Assembly (NCBI GenBank): GCA_963932465.1
Contig: OZ010791.1
Coordinates: 322,706,283 to 322,770,282 of the forward strand
Direction: 5' to 3'
Length of the DNA stretch: 64,000 bases
From: Maratus speciosus
Taxonomy: Eukaryota > Arthropoda > Arachnida > Araneae > Salticidae
Below, piece after piece: positions 1 to 12,255 of this stretch. The notes under the pieces are model-generated. The model saw nothing but the letters and a program-made list of their open reading frames with translations. It had not been told where the DNA came from and did not search any database. The position numbers and the translations under genes are program-made. Numbering within the stretch: position 1 is the stretch's first letter; each line of letters opens with the position of its first letter.

Positions 1-380
1 CCTGGACTAAATAATAGACAACTGTTAGATGCCACAGTTTATATTAAAGTTGAAATTTTCTCATTCACGCTAAATGTAGAAAATAAAGAATAAATTTACT
101 AAATTCTTGATGAGTGTTCTTACTCTCATTAAAAATTTGTTACATGTATTATTTTAACATTGTATTATTACTTTGTATTATTTTAACAGTATTAGCCGCA
201 TTACCATGAAACTTTCAAATTGTGCTTTTCAATATTTATACAGTCCCCGAACACAGTTTGATTCGCATTTTCAATGTTTTTGAAGCAAGAGCAAATTACG
301 AACAAGAAATTTTAGTGTAAATCATTTTATTCTAAAAATTTTAGAAATGGAATTTTGACTATTGTTCGGGAGAATTTTTT
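1..380. other. AT-rich intergenic sequence
   Basis: No coding signal, terminal repeat or RNA-like motif is visible. The stretch ends in a T-run that forms the edge of the next element. Confidence 0.5.
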
Positions 381-1876
381 AGGTAGATTTCGTAAGAAAT
401 ACTACCTATTACATTCTCACCTATGTTAGAATTTCTGAAACAGTTTTGCAGATCTACGCCGATTATGATCCCTAGAACCCAAAACCAACTTTATCTATTT
501 ATCTATCTATCTATCTATCACTTTTTTATGGACACGATAACTTCCATAATTCTGCACAAATCTCTTCCAAACTGATACATAAAATCAAGGGGTAGAAAAT
601 TTCGGTCAAGTTCGTTAATGGGCAAAATCGGACCAAGGAGGTGAAAATGGGGAGGGGTTTCGTGAAAACCGAAAAAAACCCCATAACTTCTTAATTTTTA
701 TAAATATCAAATCAGTTTTAAATTATTATTGTTTCTAGGAAAAAGGCTAAAAATTTATGTATCACATACTTTTGATAAAATTAAAAATGGGTTCAAGGGC
801 CCCAAAAATAGGGTTTTAAAAAGGGATAAAGAAATCGTGAAAGCAGAACCATGAAATATCGATCACGTTCGTTAATGGGCAAATCGGACGAAGGGGGTGG
901 AAATACGGAAGGGTTTTTTGAAAACAGAAATAACCCCATAACATCTTAATTAGGATACATGTAGAAATAGTTGAAATTTATTATTACTTCTAGGAAAATG
1001 GCCAAAAATTTACGCATGATAGATTTTTGATATCATTAAAAATGGCCTCAAAGGGCGAAGAAAATAAGATTTTAAGAAGAAAAAAATTCACAATTTCGTC
1101 AATTCACAAAATATCAAATCCTTTTAAATTTATTATATATCTTCTTAATATTATCTATAATTTTTATATTGACAGGTTTTTAATAAAATAAAAAAAAGTG
1201 GGTTTGAAGAAGAAAAATATTTATAACTTCGTCAATTCAATAGATATCAAATCCTCTTAAATTTATTATAAATTTTCTTAATATTATCTGCAACTGTTAT
1301 AGTGACAATTTTTTATAGGACTTACAGCAAAATAAAATAAAATAAAAAAAAAATAAAAATAGAAAAAAAAAATTAAATTAAATTAAAAATAAATAGGGGG
1401 GGGGGATGTAGAAGAAAAAAAAACACATTTCCGTTAATCTGCCACTAAGACGATATAAAAACATCATTGACGTGATGAAAAATTTTTAAAACTCTCAGAG
1501 AAGCTGCATATAGAGTTGCATTATTAAACGCGCTTGTGTCTCAATAAAAAGAACGTCAGAATTTACAATATAGTGTGTGGCTTATTTAATGAAACAATCA
1601 ACACAAGTTTTTGATAAGATGAACTCCACTAACGGATGATATCATTAAAAATATTCTCAAGGGATGAAAAAATAGGGGTTGAAGAAAAAAATATAGTATT
1701 AACATGATTCTGATAAAATCAAATCTTACAGAAAAATAAAATTAAAAACTCGTCAAAAGCGGCCAGATATAACTGTTAAACTGGGTTTATCTCTAAGCTT
1801 GATTTAGTTTTTGTTGGTAAAATTAGTACATAACTTCGAAATCTAGCTATGACTGTATGCTGAGTCGGCAGGAATT
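381..1876 (-). mobile_element. Helentron-like non-autonomous element, copy 1
   Basis: The left edge is a terminal hairpin (381-407) with arms AGGTAGATTTC and GAAATACTACCT, directly after a T-run. Near the right edge, CGAAATCTAGCT (1837-1848) is the reverse complement of the hairpin arm with one mismatch, followed by a short GC-richer tail and another T-run. Between them lie a TCTA microsatellite and degenerate tandem units containing 'cataacttcgtcaattc'. A second copy with the same order of parts lies at 32515-34306, which fixes the boundaries. A terminal hairpin, a matching subterminal repeat at the other end, internal tandem repeats and insertion at T-runs are what is known of Helentron-associated (HINE/DINE-1-like) elements. 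The hairpin end would be the 3' end, so the element reads on the minus strand. It has no coding capacity. The class assignment is inference; the repeat itself is directly visible. Confidence 0.65.
491..519. repeat. TCTA tetranucleotide microsatellite
   Basis: About seven TCTA/TTTA units inside the Helentron-like element. The copy at 32 kb has the same microsatellite at the same relative place (32638-32668). Confidence 0.9.
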
Positions 1877-2475
1877 CTTTTTTCTACTTTCTGTACATAT
1901 AAAAAGCCTTTTAGAGGCAACTATAAAACATTATCTTGCTGTTTATAATTTATCTTAATTTTTTAATGTGTTCGATTATATTCAAGTTCTTTTCTCCCCA
2001 GAGATAGGCAATGCAAAGAGGAACTGCTGCATTTATGCACAATTCTTATTAAACTGTATTTTTTTTTCATGATATGCTTAATTTTTTTTCTTAATTAAAA
2101 AAAAAAAGAAAAGAAAAAAAGAAAAGAAAAAAAAAGAAAACACAATTTGATCAAAACTCTAACATATATTCTAATGCAGCTGGAAGCTATCGTGGAATAT
2201 GAATCTGCATTTAATGTGGAATGAATTTTCAAGATTTTAAGAAAATATTGACTCATTTTAATTGAAAGTAAATAACTACATTAATTGTTTCACGTTGCTT
2301 AATCAGATTTTAATACATTTTCAATACCAATTCGATGAGATAGGATGTTTTGGTTCTACATGACTTATTGACACTGTAGATGCCATATGATTAATTTAAC
2401 CTATATTTCCATTATACATAATAATATTTTCGATAATTTTAAAATACTCTAAATAAACTGTTTATTTAATGTCTG
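1877..2475. other. intergenic, low complexity
   Basis: Contains an A-rich simple stretch at about 2096-2145. Nothing else is recognisable. Confidence 0.5.
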
Positions 2476-2930
2476 CACTGTAAATTGAAATGTCTGAAAT
2501 TCAGACACATAAGTGTCTGAAACGGAGTGTTCAATTTTCAGACATTTTAAAGTGTCTAAATTTTTAAGACGCTTGTATGTGTCTAAATTTAAGACACTTC
2601 AAATGTCTGAAATGCATCCATGTTTGACCACCTTTAATTTCTCTGCAAAAGCAGCCATTTTTTCGGAAAGCCTTATACACAGAAAAAAAAATCCTTCAAA
2701 ATATAAAAATTGTACCGCCAATCAAGACGCCAGTACAATTTACGTATTTTAATGAAAATTTTCTTCAATTTCTGGAAAAATTTATTTATTTATTTATTGG
2801 AAAATTTCTGTATTTAAAAAAAAAAAGAGAGAAGGGTACACATGTATTTCAATACAGCCTTGCACATTTTACATGATTAACTACTTTTACAACAACATTG
2901 TATTTAACATATACCTTAACAGCATTGCAC

Positions 2931-3004
2931 CTATCCGTCGCGGGATACGAACTCGCAACCTTATGGTCTGTAGACTACGCGATAATCCCTCTCGGCCACG
3001 ATTT
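2931..3004 (-). repeat. tRNA-like head of a SINE relic
   Basis: Read on the minus strand it has an A-box-like TGGCCGAGAGG and a B-box-like GCGAGTTCGTATCCC at tRNA spacing. The phrase AGGTTGCGAGTTCG is also found in the SINE head at 58.6 kb. Acceptor pairing is poor, so a SINE relic is more likely than a working tRNA gene. Confidence 0.55.
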
Positions 3005-3928
3005 CACAGCCAGGAAGTTCAAATATTGTTAGTTACTTGTGACTCACAATTTATTTTACAGAAACGGTAAATATTTTGTCTATCTGCTTATAATTTTGAA
3101 AGATTTCACACATCTTCTCTCTAGAATTTTGAATATTTTGCTTTTCCTGCAATGTAAGATTAGCAGAAGGTTTATCTACTTCTACCGAAGAAATTTTCAG
3201 CAGACGTTATTTTTGAAATATTAAAATATTTAAAATGTTTTAACAGTGCATATGTATATATATTACATATATATTTAATTAATATCTATATATATTTAAT
3301 TCGGGCTTGTCCCGTTTCAGTTGTGTGTTTGGGGGGGGGGGAGGGCGGAGGGGCGTAATTCAACGCCCATTAAAAATAAAATCAATTTTTCATAAAAAAA
3401 AAAAAATGCATATATTTTTGCCCAAAGCCTGTGTTTAATGTTAATGCGAAGGTATGTGTATATAAAAGTGTGTGAAGAAATATAGTGTTCTATTTTTTGA
3501 TTTTTCTTTCTTTCTTTCTTTTTTCAGATCGGTTGAATATATGGCAATTTTTTTTTAATTGGACTCATTAATCCCTATATATTCCATATTCCATATGCCA
3601 TATATTCTGAACAAAATTTCTCAGTTATAAATATTGTATATAATTTTTCTTCAAAAATAATAAAAACCAGTGTTTTATAGTTGCGCAAATAATTTTTATC
3701 TTCCTTTTTTTCGATCGAAATACAGGTTAAAAGTTTTCGATGAGACTAATTTTCTTACGGTGAAATGAGATCATTCCTGAATTAAATCAATACTCAATGA
3801 TTAGCTAAAATGTTATGTAGTAAAAAATTTCAGAAATATTCTATATAATTCCAAAATAATAGTTATAACGAACTTAAATAACTTCTCAAAACACCATCAA
3901 ACATGCGCAAATTAATAATAAGTTCGAT

Positions 3929-3958
3929 ATTTCTTATTCAATATATTGAATAAGAAAT
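3929..3958. repeat. perfect 30-bp palindrome
   Basis: Fifteen bases starting ATTTCTTATTCAATA are followed at once by their exact reverse complement. Function unknown; it is AT-rich and lies inside the 2.7-kb element. Confidence 0.85.
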
Positions 3959-5044
3959 GTATAGATGGCGCCACAGTTTTGAGATATATTCCAGTTATTT
4001 TTCTTTTGCGAAAATTTAGTAATTAAACTTGATATTTTCTTTAAATTTCAGAGGGAAATAGAATCAGCATACACTTTGGATACCACACAGATTCAGTGGT
4101 GCATCCAGAATTGCGATTTGGAGGGGACTAGCATATTTTAGAGGCAGTGTTATAGTTGTAAAAAAAAATGCAAGCGTCGTAAACTGGAAAGTTTTGGTTG
4201 GTGTAATTCTGAATGCTTTTAAAATGTTAAATAATGAAATACTGTACTGTACTAATATATACTTTTGTTTTTGCGATTTTTTTTGTGTGTTTCCGTATTT
4301 CGATAATTTTAAAGTGTGTTTGCAATCAAACAATTTAAAGTTTTATTATTAAATTATCAAAATATTATAAAGGTTAAAGTGTGCAAAAAGTTGCACTGGA
4401 TCTTAAATTTATAATTAAGTAAATAGTTTTTTTTTCTAAAGTAAATCTTAAAAACATCAATTAATTAGTTTACTTAAGTATAATTAAGTAATTAATGTTT
4501 ATAATTAAGTAAATTTTAAACATGCTATAATTTCGAATTTCATAATAAAATTTAAAAAAGAGAAAAAAAAAATGTGCGACAAAATTAATATCTTTTTAAA
4601 AATTCCGATTTTTTAAGGATCTATTAAAAAATAATTATATTCTTTCATAATTAAAAAAAAATAATATCTAGTCTAATCTGGGAGAGGCTTCAGCCCCCTT
4701 AACTCCCCCAGTAGGTGTGCCAATGCACTAGTTTCAATATAAATAAATAAATCATGTTTAATATACGTGAGTTTAGAAAATTCTGATTGCGAAATATGTG
4801 GATTTGTCCTTGAAAGATTATATTATACCTTTTAAATGGAGAAATATGCAAAAAATGGAAAATTTTCTGGAATTTACGGAAGTAAATTTATATTAAAATA
4901 CGTAAATTGGCGTCCCAATTGGCAATATAATTTCCATATTGTAATGGTTATTTTTTACAGTGTATAAAGCTTACAAAAAACAGTGAACAATTGATTGCCT
5001 ATAGCAAAACTTGCAGGGTGATCAAAAATGGATGCGATTCAGAT

Positions 5045-5325
5045 GTTTTAAACGTCTTAAATTCAGACATATACACGTGTCTTAAAAATTAAGACACTTT
5101 AAAATGTCTGAAAATTGAACACTCCAGTTTCAGACACTTATGTGTCTGAATTTCAGACATTTCAGTTTACAGTGTTTATACCATGATCATATAGTTAGAC
5201 ACTTAAGTGTCTTAATTTCAGGCACCTATGATGTCTGAAATTCCATATTCAGACACTTAAGTGTCTGAATTACTCTTTCAGTCACATATGTGTCTGAATT
5301 TAAGACGCCCTTATTTGCAGTGTGA
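5045..5325. repeat. cluster of CAGACAC-GTGTCTG palindromes
   Basis: Short palindromes of the form CAGACACTTAAGTGTCTG recur about six times here, and several more occur at 2496-2620. Part of the cluster (5045-5174) is the right arm of the 2.7-kb element. The rest (5196-5325) ends in GCAGTG, which resembles the same terminus, so a second damaged copy may abut the first. Confidence 0.7.
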
Positions 5326-6221
5326 CATTATGAATTGTGAATAACAACCAACAGAAGATATATGCTATCATACATTTTAATAATAATCATAATTAATTTT
5401 TTTTTCAAAACAATGATTTAAAAATAGATATTGCAACAATCAAAAATGAATAAATAAGTAAAATGAAAATAAAAATAAGAGCTGTCATTACTCGTGTGTC
5501 GAATTTTAAGTATAAAAAAAAAACCTTTATAAATTTTGAAATTTCTACTTGATGAAATTTATCATTTACTTAAAACTATTTAAAATTTAATGAGACAATT
5601 TATTAAAGCACATAACGTCAACATCTGACGTCTACTTTCTGATGGGGAAAACAGTATTTTACTAATTATATTAGGTAATGAGTAATCGTAATTTTAAGTT
5701 TTTTCATAGGTTAATATGCGATTTCGCAAACGCTTAACAACGCCTCACAGTGGCGAATATTCCCGAAATCTTGGTCAAAACTGTAACGTTTACCTACATT
5801 TCTAAGTCTTTTTCGAAAAGAAGCCAGTAATAAGAATTGAAAATTGTGTTACTAAATCAATGGGGAGGGTTTTGTGTTTTATGAATAAAGCAACATTTTA
5901 AACAGTAGTTATTAAGATACCTAACTATGTTGTATAGGCAAAATTACAAACTACTTCTCTCATTTATTAATTCTACTGAAATCGGTTGAATATCGAATTT
6001 TTTTCATAACGATGAGTAAAGGAATATAAAATTGCTCACTTATGAGGTAGCTTCTACAGAAATTCACAAATGCTTACGATCAAAATTTACTGATAATTCG
6101 TTTCTGAAACACCAGTCCTTCATAAAGCGCTAAAAAATATCGTTTTGGTATATTGTTTTGAACAATGAAGATCATTAATATTAAAAATTTTCGGCATCGC
6201 GATGATATGAGCTAAAATGTA
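5326..6221. other. intergenic, nothing recognised
   Basis: AT-rich, without coding signal or clear repeat ends. The last two bases (TA, 6220-6221) are the target duplication of the next element. Confidence 0.5.
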
Positions 6222-7297
6222 CAGTCGTGGAAAAAAAAAAGTAAACACCCCCAACAAATTCCTCAACAAATTATCGTAAAAGAAAGTTACTGGTACCAAA
6301 CGATTGGAAATAAAGTCTTCTTTTAAAGGATGTATATAAAATTTGCTTAGGGGACCATCTACATATTAAAACGAACCATAACTTTGTTTTTTTCAATAGC
6401 AGTACCCAATTCTGACAGCATAAAGGAACTTTACACCCTTTGATTAGCCTAAAAACGAATTTTTATACAATTCGTACCATAAGTTTCCGAGAAATTAATT
6501 ATTTTAAAACGAGCGTAATTTAAGGGCTGTATCCAAATTGAAGTTCCGTACTGGATTGTTAACCGAGAGAGCCGCTTCCTTGATCAAGGCACCTTAAGCG
6601 CCACTCAAGGAGTCAATGAAGCTTGTTAGATTACAGTACAGGAGAATAAATTTCAAAATGTCTACTCACTTCCATCATAGACGGCCCCTTAAACCATCAT
6701 TTTGCCGTTTTTAAAGCATAATTTGAAAACTACTTGGAAGAAAAATGTGAAATTTTTGAATTTCCATAAAGCAGGACTTAATAAATCTAAATCCATCAAA
6801 AAAATTGTAGGTTGCAATTCATAATTTTTTCGAATATTAATTTCATAATTCATAATTCATATCATAAAATTATAAAAATTGCAAATTCAGCTTATATATG
6901 TTTGGGTATATTAGTATTATTACTACAAAAAAAAATTAGCCCATTAGGAGCATAATTTCGGGAGATATAAATAAAAATATGAAAATGTAATTTAACATTA
7001 GAAGCACTAAATTTTGAATGTTTATAATTCAAAAACTTATCATTCAAATGACTTGAAATTTGGTGTCTAAACATAGTTTGAACCGAAGATTTGAAATATC
7101 TCGTTAAAATTGGGTATTGACATTGAAAAAAATGAAGTTTGGATTCGTTTTAATATGTAGATGACCCCCTAAGAAAATTTTATATACATCATTTAAAAGT
7201 AGACTTTATTTCCAATCGTTCGGTACCAGTAACTTTCTTCTACGATGATTTGTTGAGGAGTTAGTAGGGGGTGTTTACTTTTTTTTTTCCACGACTG
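6222..7297. mobile_element. MITE with ~200-bp terminal inverted repeats and TA duplication
   Basis: Termini CAGTCGTGGAAAAA and TTTTTCCACGACTG are flanked by TA on both sides. The inverted repeats run about 200 bp (6222-6420 and 7105-7297) at roughly 85-90% identity by eye, sharing blocks such as TTGGAAATAAAGTC-like sequence and TTTTAATATGTAGATG. The 690-bp interior has no long reading frame. The ends and the TA duplication fit the Tc1/mariner superfamily; the source transposase is not in the window. Confidence 0.8.
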
Positions 7298-8228
7298 TAC
7301 TTAAGCTAATGCTCTTAAGCTAAACATATGTTTCACACAGTACTTTAGGAAATTTCGTAAATGTGCGGCGACATAAGATGTGTTCAAATAATACGTTCGA
7401 CCTTAGATGATAAAATTTTGAATTATTGGTGAGGCCCTACACAAATTTTATGACTAAATGATGTTTTCGAAAGTACAATATAGAACTTTACTCAACAATA
7501 TAATAAAATGTTTAGAAAACGTAATACTTTTACTTTTGATCATAAATGATAGTATATTATGGTTGTTGGTACGTCCTTGTAAAAACAAAGATTTGCTTGT
7601 ATAATATCCCTCTTTTAGCGACAACTTGACATGTGCTTGAGTCTCATAAAGGAATTAATTCGTCCTAAGCGATTACATTTTCATGTCTTTAACCCTTTAT
7701 CTACTTACGGTACTTATAAGTACCATTAAAATAACTTGTTACAAAACTCCTTTAATACATCGATTATTAGTAATACAGATTAGAATGAGTTATAAATGCA
7801 TTACTTTGTTTTGATCTAAAAGGATTATTGGTTGCACAAGACAAAAATATTTTTAAAGGGATGATTTCTTTTGCCTTTGCATCCTTTCAGCTTTCTTCGC
7901 GTTGGGGAGGGGGATTTTTAAATTCGGAAATATTTCTATATTTCTATTGTAAGAACGTTATAGTTGTACATTTCCTAATTCTACAAAATACTAAGAAATA
8001 TTTAAAATAAAAGATTTGAGCGGTGTTATAAATAAAGCACAAAATCCCTATAAATTAAAATTTAATTAATCCTTTTAAATCCTCCAATCCTTCTAAAATC
8101 CTTCTAAAATTTATTAAATGATTATGTAAATCTGCTAATGTGGTTTAAAAAATTCATGAAAAATGCTTTAGAAGATAAAATTTTTATGAATTCATAATTC
8201 AGTACATAAAGGGTTGAAGCAAAATATA
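7298..8228. other. intergenic, nothing recognised
   Basis: AT-rich spacer between two MITEs. The frame at 7828-8010 has no recognisable similarity. Confidence 0.5.
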
Positions 8229-10161
8229 CAGGGTGTCTGGTCTCAACGGTGTCCAATGGCTAATTCCTAAACCGTTTGTCATAGACATATCGTTCCAATT
8301 ACAAAAATGTTTAAAATCAGATAAAGAAATATTTAAAAGCGATTTGCGTCAATAAAAAAATTTCTTAAAAAATTACGAAATTTAAATTCCCGGTCCTATA
8401 AGTTATATTTAGTAAAATTTTCCTTTTACTCTGACAAGTAATACACAAAAAGTCCCGTTATTCTATTATTAAAATTGACTGAGTAATATCTGTTTAAAGT
8501 TGGAGCATATTTTTTGCTGCAAATTGGGAGTCATTCACAAATTTAGTCAAAATATAATTTCGTATCATATTTCGCTATAGTTAATGTAGTAGTTAGTAGT
8601 AAAATGGTTGAAAGCAAAATTAACATTGCAATATAAATTTGAAATCTTTAATCATTCTGACATATTAATGTAAAATATACAATTTGTAATGAACATTTAA
8701 GAAGAAAAAAAAAACCCAGATTTTTTGTTAAATAAAATATTATTAGATTACACTAGCCTGCAAAAGTTGGGTTATGCTATGTTTTTTAGCTTTTGATAAT
8801 TGATTCTTATGTATTCTGTACCGCTGAATCTGAAATTGACCTTCATTTTTAACCATCACATCAGGATTTTTCGCAAATTTCAAAGTTAAAAAGTTCGAAG
8901 TTAAAATTGAATCTCCTCCTTCATCTCATCGGACCACTCAGCTATTTAGCTGTAAGAATCGCAGGATAAGCAAAAATATCGAATAAATTATTGAATAAAA
9001 TAAAATAAAATAAAACAAAAAAAAGCTTTACATATGTTTTATAGTATGATATTTTCGCTGTATTTTAACTTAGACATTTACGATTTGCAAAAAAAATCTA
9101 ACATGATGGTTAAAAATGAAGGTCATTTTCAGATTCAATGCTAAAAAGTACATAAAAATCAATTATCAAAAGTTAAAAAACACAACCATCTAATTCCAAC
9201 CATCTAAACACACAACCTTAATCGGATACTTTATAGTATCCGATTTTTGTTATTCTTTAAATTTGACAATTTATGATTTGCGACATGATGGTTAAAAATT
9301 AATGTAATTTTTGGATTCAGTGCTAAAAAATACATAAAAGTTAAAAAAACAACAACAATCGCAGTCTTCTATTATCTAATCTAAAACTTTTTTCTTAAAC
9401 TTCTTGGTGGTAATCTATCCGAAAATTTTTGTGTTATCTTGTGAAATAAGTATAAATGGTAAGCATCAAAAATCATAATAATATTAGATTGTTACTGGAT
9501 TTGCGCCAATATGCAAAATGTAAGCTCGATCGTATATTTAAAAGTGAGTTAAAGCTCTAGTACAAATTTTGAACTGGAAAAACATACATACGATCGTTGA
9601 AGTAACATAAAAACTTATAAAAATAACATAATTTTTGTTAAAAGAAATCATAAAAGAAACGGTCTCAATTCCTAACAAAATAAAACATATGTTATTTTAG
9701 GCAATCTGAAACTTAATAAATGTTAATTTAATCGTAATACTTGTACGATTTTTTTCAAAGCGCAGATACACGTGAAATAAGATCTTCGAATACTTTAAGC
9801 ACTTGGTATGTGACCCCTCAAAGGCAAGCCGAACTCATTTGTTTTCAGAGCAGAAAAGTGGCATAAGTCATGCATTTTTAAAGTTTTATAACTCGCTCAA
9901 TTTTAGTGTTATTTGAATGGGACTTTTTTTTTGTGTTACTTGTCAGTGTAATAGAAAAATTTTACTAAATATAACTTATAGGACCAGGGAACCGTATAAA
10001 AATTTAAATTTCGTAATTTTTTAAGAAATGTTTTTATTGACCCAAATCGCTTTTAAAATATTTCTTTATCTGATGTAAAGCATTTTTGTAATTGGAACTA
10101 TATGTCTATGACTAACGGTTTAGGAATTAGCCATTGGACACCGTTGAGACCGGACACCCTG
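8229..10161. mobile_element. 1.9-kb mariner-type MITE with ~235-bp inverted repeats
   Basis: Ends CAGGGTGTCTGGTCTC and GAGACCGGACACCCTG are flanked by TA. The arms (8229-8465 and 9925-10161) match over almost their whole length, including GCTAATTCCTAAACCG and AAATATAACTTATAGGACC. CAGGGTGTC-type ends with a TA duplication are typical of mariner-like elements. The interior holds a second, nested inverted repeat rather than a transposase. Confidence 0.8.
8760..9360. repeat. nested repeats inside the 1.9-kb MITE
   Basis: Segment 8765-8875 recurs inverted at 9085-9195 (shared block CTGAAAATGACCTTCATTTT by complement). A third, shorter version follows in direct orientation at about 9275-9350. This suggests an older insertion that duplicated within the host element. 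Confidence 0.6.
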
Positions 10162-11365
10162 TATATTTTAAGTAACGCATTTTGATAAAACGTTAAATTT
10201 TTTCTTTTATTCTTTCTAAACTCTATTATAATATTATATACAAAAATAAAGCTTCAAATAAGATATTACAAGAATGATGTATCTTTATGTTAAGCTGTAC
10301 GTTTGTATTTTTGGAGAACAGATTCAATAAAAAAAATCTCACATTGACACATTATAAAACTGCTAAAACGTATGACGTAACTCGATCATTATTATTTAAA
10401 TAAAACTGATTTGAGAAAAAATTAGTGCATTTATGCATCTAAAAATTAATGGGGTAGGATACCTTTGAACACGTCTAAAAAGTAAAAAAAATATCACTAT
10501 TTCCAAGCTTCAAAACTTGTGTAATAAGTCAAAAATAAAAATCAAACTTCATTTAACATAAAGCTCATATTTAAATTTACATTTAAAAATATATATATAC
10601 TTGTAAATTTATAAATAAATATTGAAATGATAAGTTTAAAAATATATATGATAAAAAGAGAAAAAAATCTTGGCCGAATGATAAAATCTGAAAATATGCA
10701 TATAAAGAGGAAATTTTGGTGAAAATAAATACATAATAGTATTTAATATACCTGTATGCTAACCTTTATATACTTTTGTATACCTTTATACTAAAACCAG
10801 AATATTTGTAAAAAATATTGACTAAATTGAAAATTAACAAAAAATTAAAAATTTTCACTTTTTAAAAAGTATTTTCAAAGTACAAAAACAACAAAAAAAT
10901 AAATAAATTCTTACCTTTTTTTGATTTTAAGTTGATTTTAAGTTTAAGATTTTTTTTTTTTTTTTTTTTTGGTTTTAAGTTGTACATAATACAGAAATGA
11001 ATATGTGGTGAAAATGTCTTTCGAGTTCCATGTATAGTTTCTTAGTAACACTCTGCGCAGTATCAAAATTCATCGTTTTGAATAAACGCGACGCAAAGTT
11101 TAATTATATGTAGTCTTAATAAAACCGCCATAATTAATAAACCAATGAGAATTATTTTTTAATGCGGTTTTTCGCAAATTCTTCAGTAATGATTACAGAA
11201 TCAAAATATGTATAAAAAAAATCGAAATTTTTGAAAGTTTAAAGGCATTATCCTCTTAAAGAGATGGCCTTATTACTTTAAAAAAGTTGTTATTTAAAGG
11301 AACTATTTTCTTTTAATTCTGAGCTGGTAAAAGGAGAAAAGGCAAAAACACTGAATATTCCGCAT
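10162..11365. other. intergenic, AT-rich
   Basis: Contains a T-run of over 20 bases at about 10951-10971 and short TA-rich tracts. No gene is seen. Confidence 0.5.
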
Positions 11366-11760
11366 CAATCACGAAATAAAAGTACAATATGATTGATCAA
11401 TAAGAAACCAAATTCAAATATCATATACAAGTTAAGTGAAAGCTAGACACGTCATAAAGACAGAGATTTGTTTCCCTTTTATCGAACGATTGCAATGGAT
11501 AGGTAATGTTTGAATTGGCTTTGCACTTCTGTGTTTATTTATATCTAACCCGTTATTACAGGCATAAAAGAAATTACTGGATGGCGTTTCAACAAACGGT
11601 GTTTCATAATGGAGAAAAATTTAAAGTTTTTCTACAAAGTGAAATGAAATGTTTTTTAAACTTAAAAAGGAAATTATTTCTCAAGCATTTTCTAAAATAA
11701 TATTTTGCAAAACTTGCAAAAAGAGTTTCTGGTAATTAATCCATATTATAAATTTGAAAC
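11366..11760 (+). repeat. family A dispersed repeat, copy A1
   Basis: Shares with later copies the ordered blocks CACGAAATAA, AATATGATTGATCAATAAG, CATATACAAGTTAAGTGAAA, AGACAGAGATTTGTT, then ATCGAACGAT and 'tttgcacttctgtg'. It gives the uninterrupted reference site for the insertions seen in copy A2. The unit has no coding signal and no recognised class. Confidence 0.75.
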
Positions 11761-12255
11761 ATGTCCGTGAGTAACGATGATGATGGCAAAGGCCTGCGCA
11801 GAAAAAAATTTAGCTTTTTCGCAAATGTATTAATTTCTGAACACCACACAATTAAAATTTTTACACAGCGGAATGAAGGAAAAAAAAAACTATCAAGTGC
11901 TCTTTGTTTGAAAACTGTATCTTAATTTACTGATTATTTATGGTTTTTAAAATAATTTTCAAGTTTGGTTGAAAAAAAAAATCTATCTAACTGGCATGTA
12001 GCCCGGTTATAGAAAATTAACCTGTTTGCAGTTAAAACAATATAAATAGTTCAGCATTTGTTTCCGGCTAGTATTACATAACGAAATAAAAACGTCATAC
12101 AAACGAATAAATAATAAAATAAAATACAATTTCAACAGATTACACGTGAGCTACTACTAATCGAACTACTCGCTTAAATACTGTAATGATCAGAGTAAAA
12201 AAGACTGCTATGATTGGAGAATTCTGGGGTTGCCTATCGCTATTAAGGGGCTGTA

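Larger units (their letters stand above)
2476..5174. mobile_element. 2.7-kb inverted-repeat element with CACTGTAAA ends
   Basis: The left end reads CACTGTAAATTGAAATG and the right end reads CATTTCAGTTTACAGTG. The match continues inward: left 2476-2800 corresponds, reverse complemented, to about 4850-5174, including shared blocks such as TTTACGTATTTTAAT, GGATGCATTTC-like sequence and the palindromic GTGTCTGAA motifs. The arms are diverged by indels, so the element is old. The interior has no transposase that I can recognise; it holds a tRNA-like segment and a perfect 30-bp palindrome. No clean target duplication is seen. This could be a foldback-type DNA transposon. The superfamily is not assigned. 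Confidence 0.65.

Noticed and set aside
4064..4333. 89-codon minus-strand frame
   Set aside because: Inside the 2.7-kb inverted-repeat element, low complexity, with no transposase-like motif.
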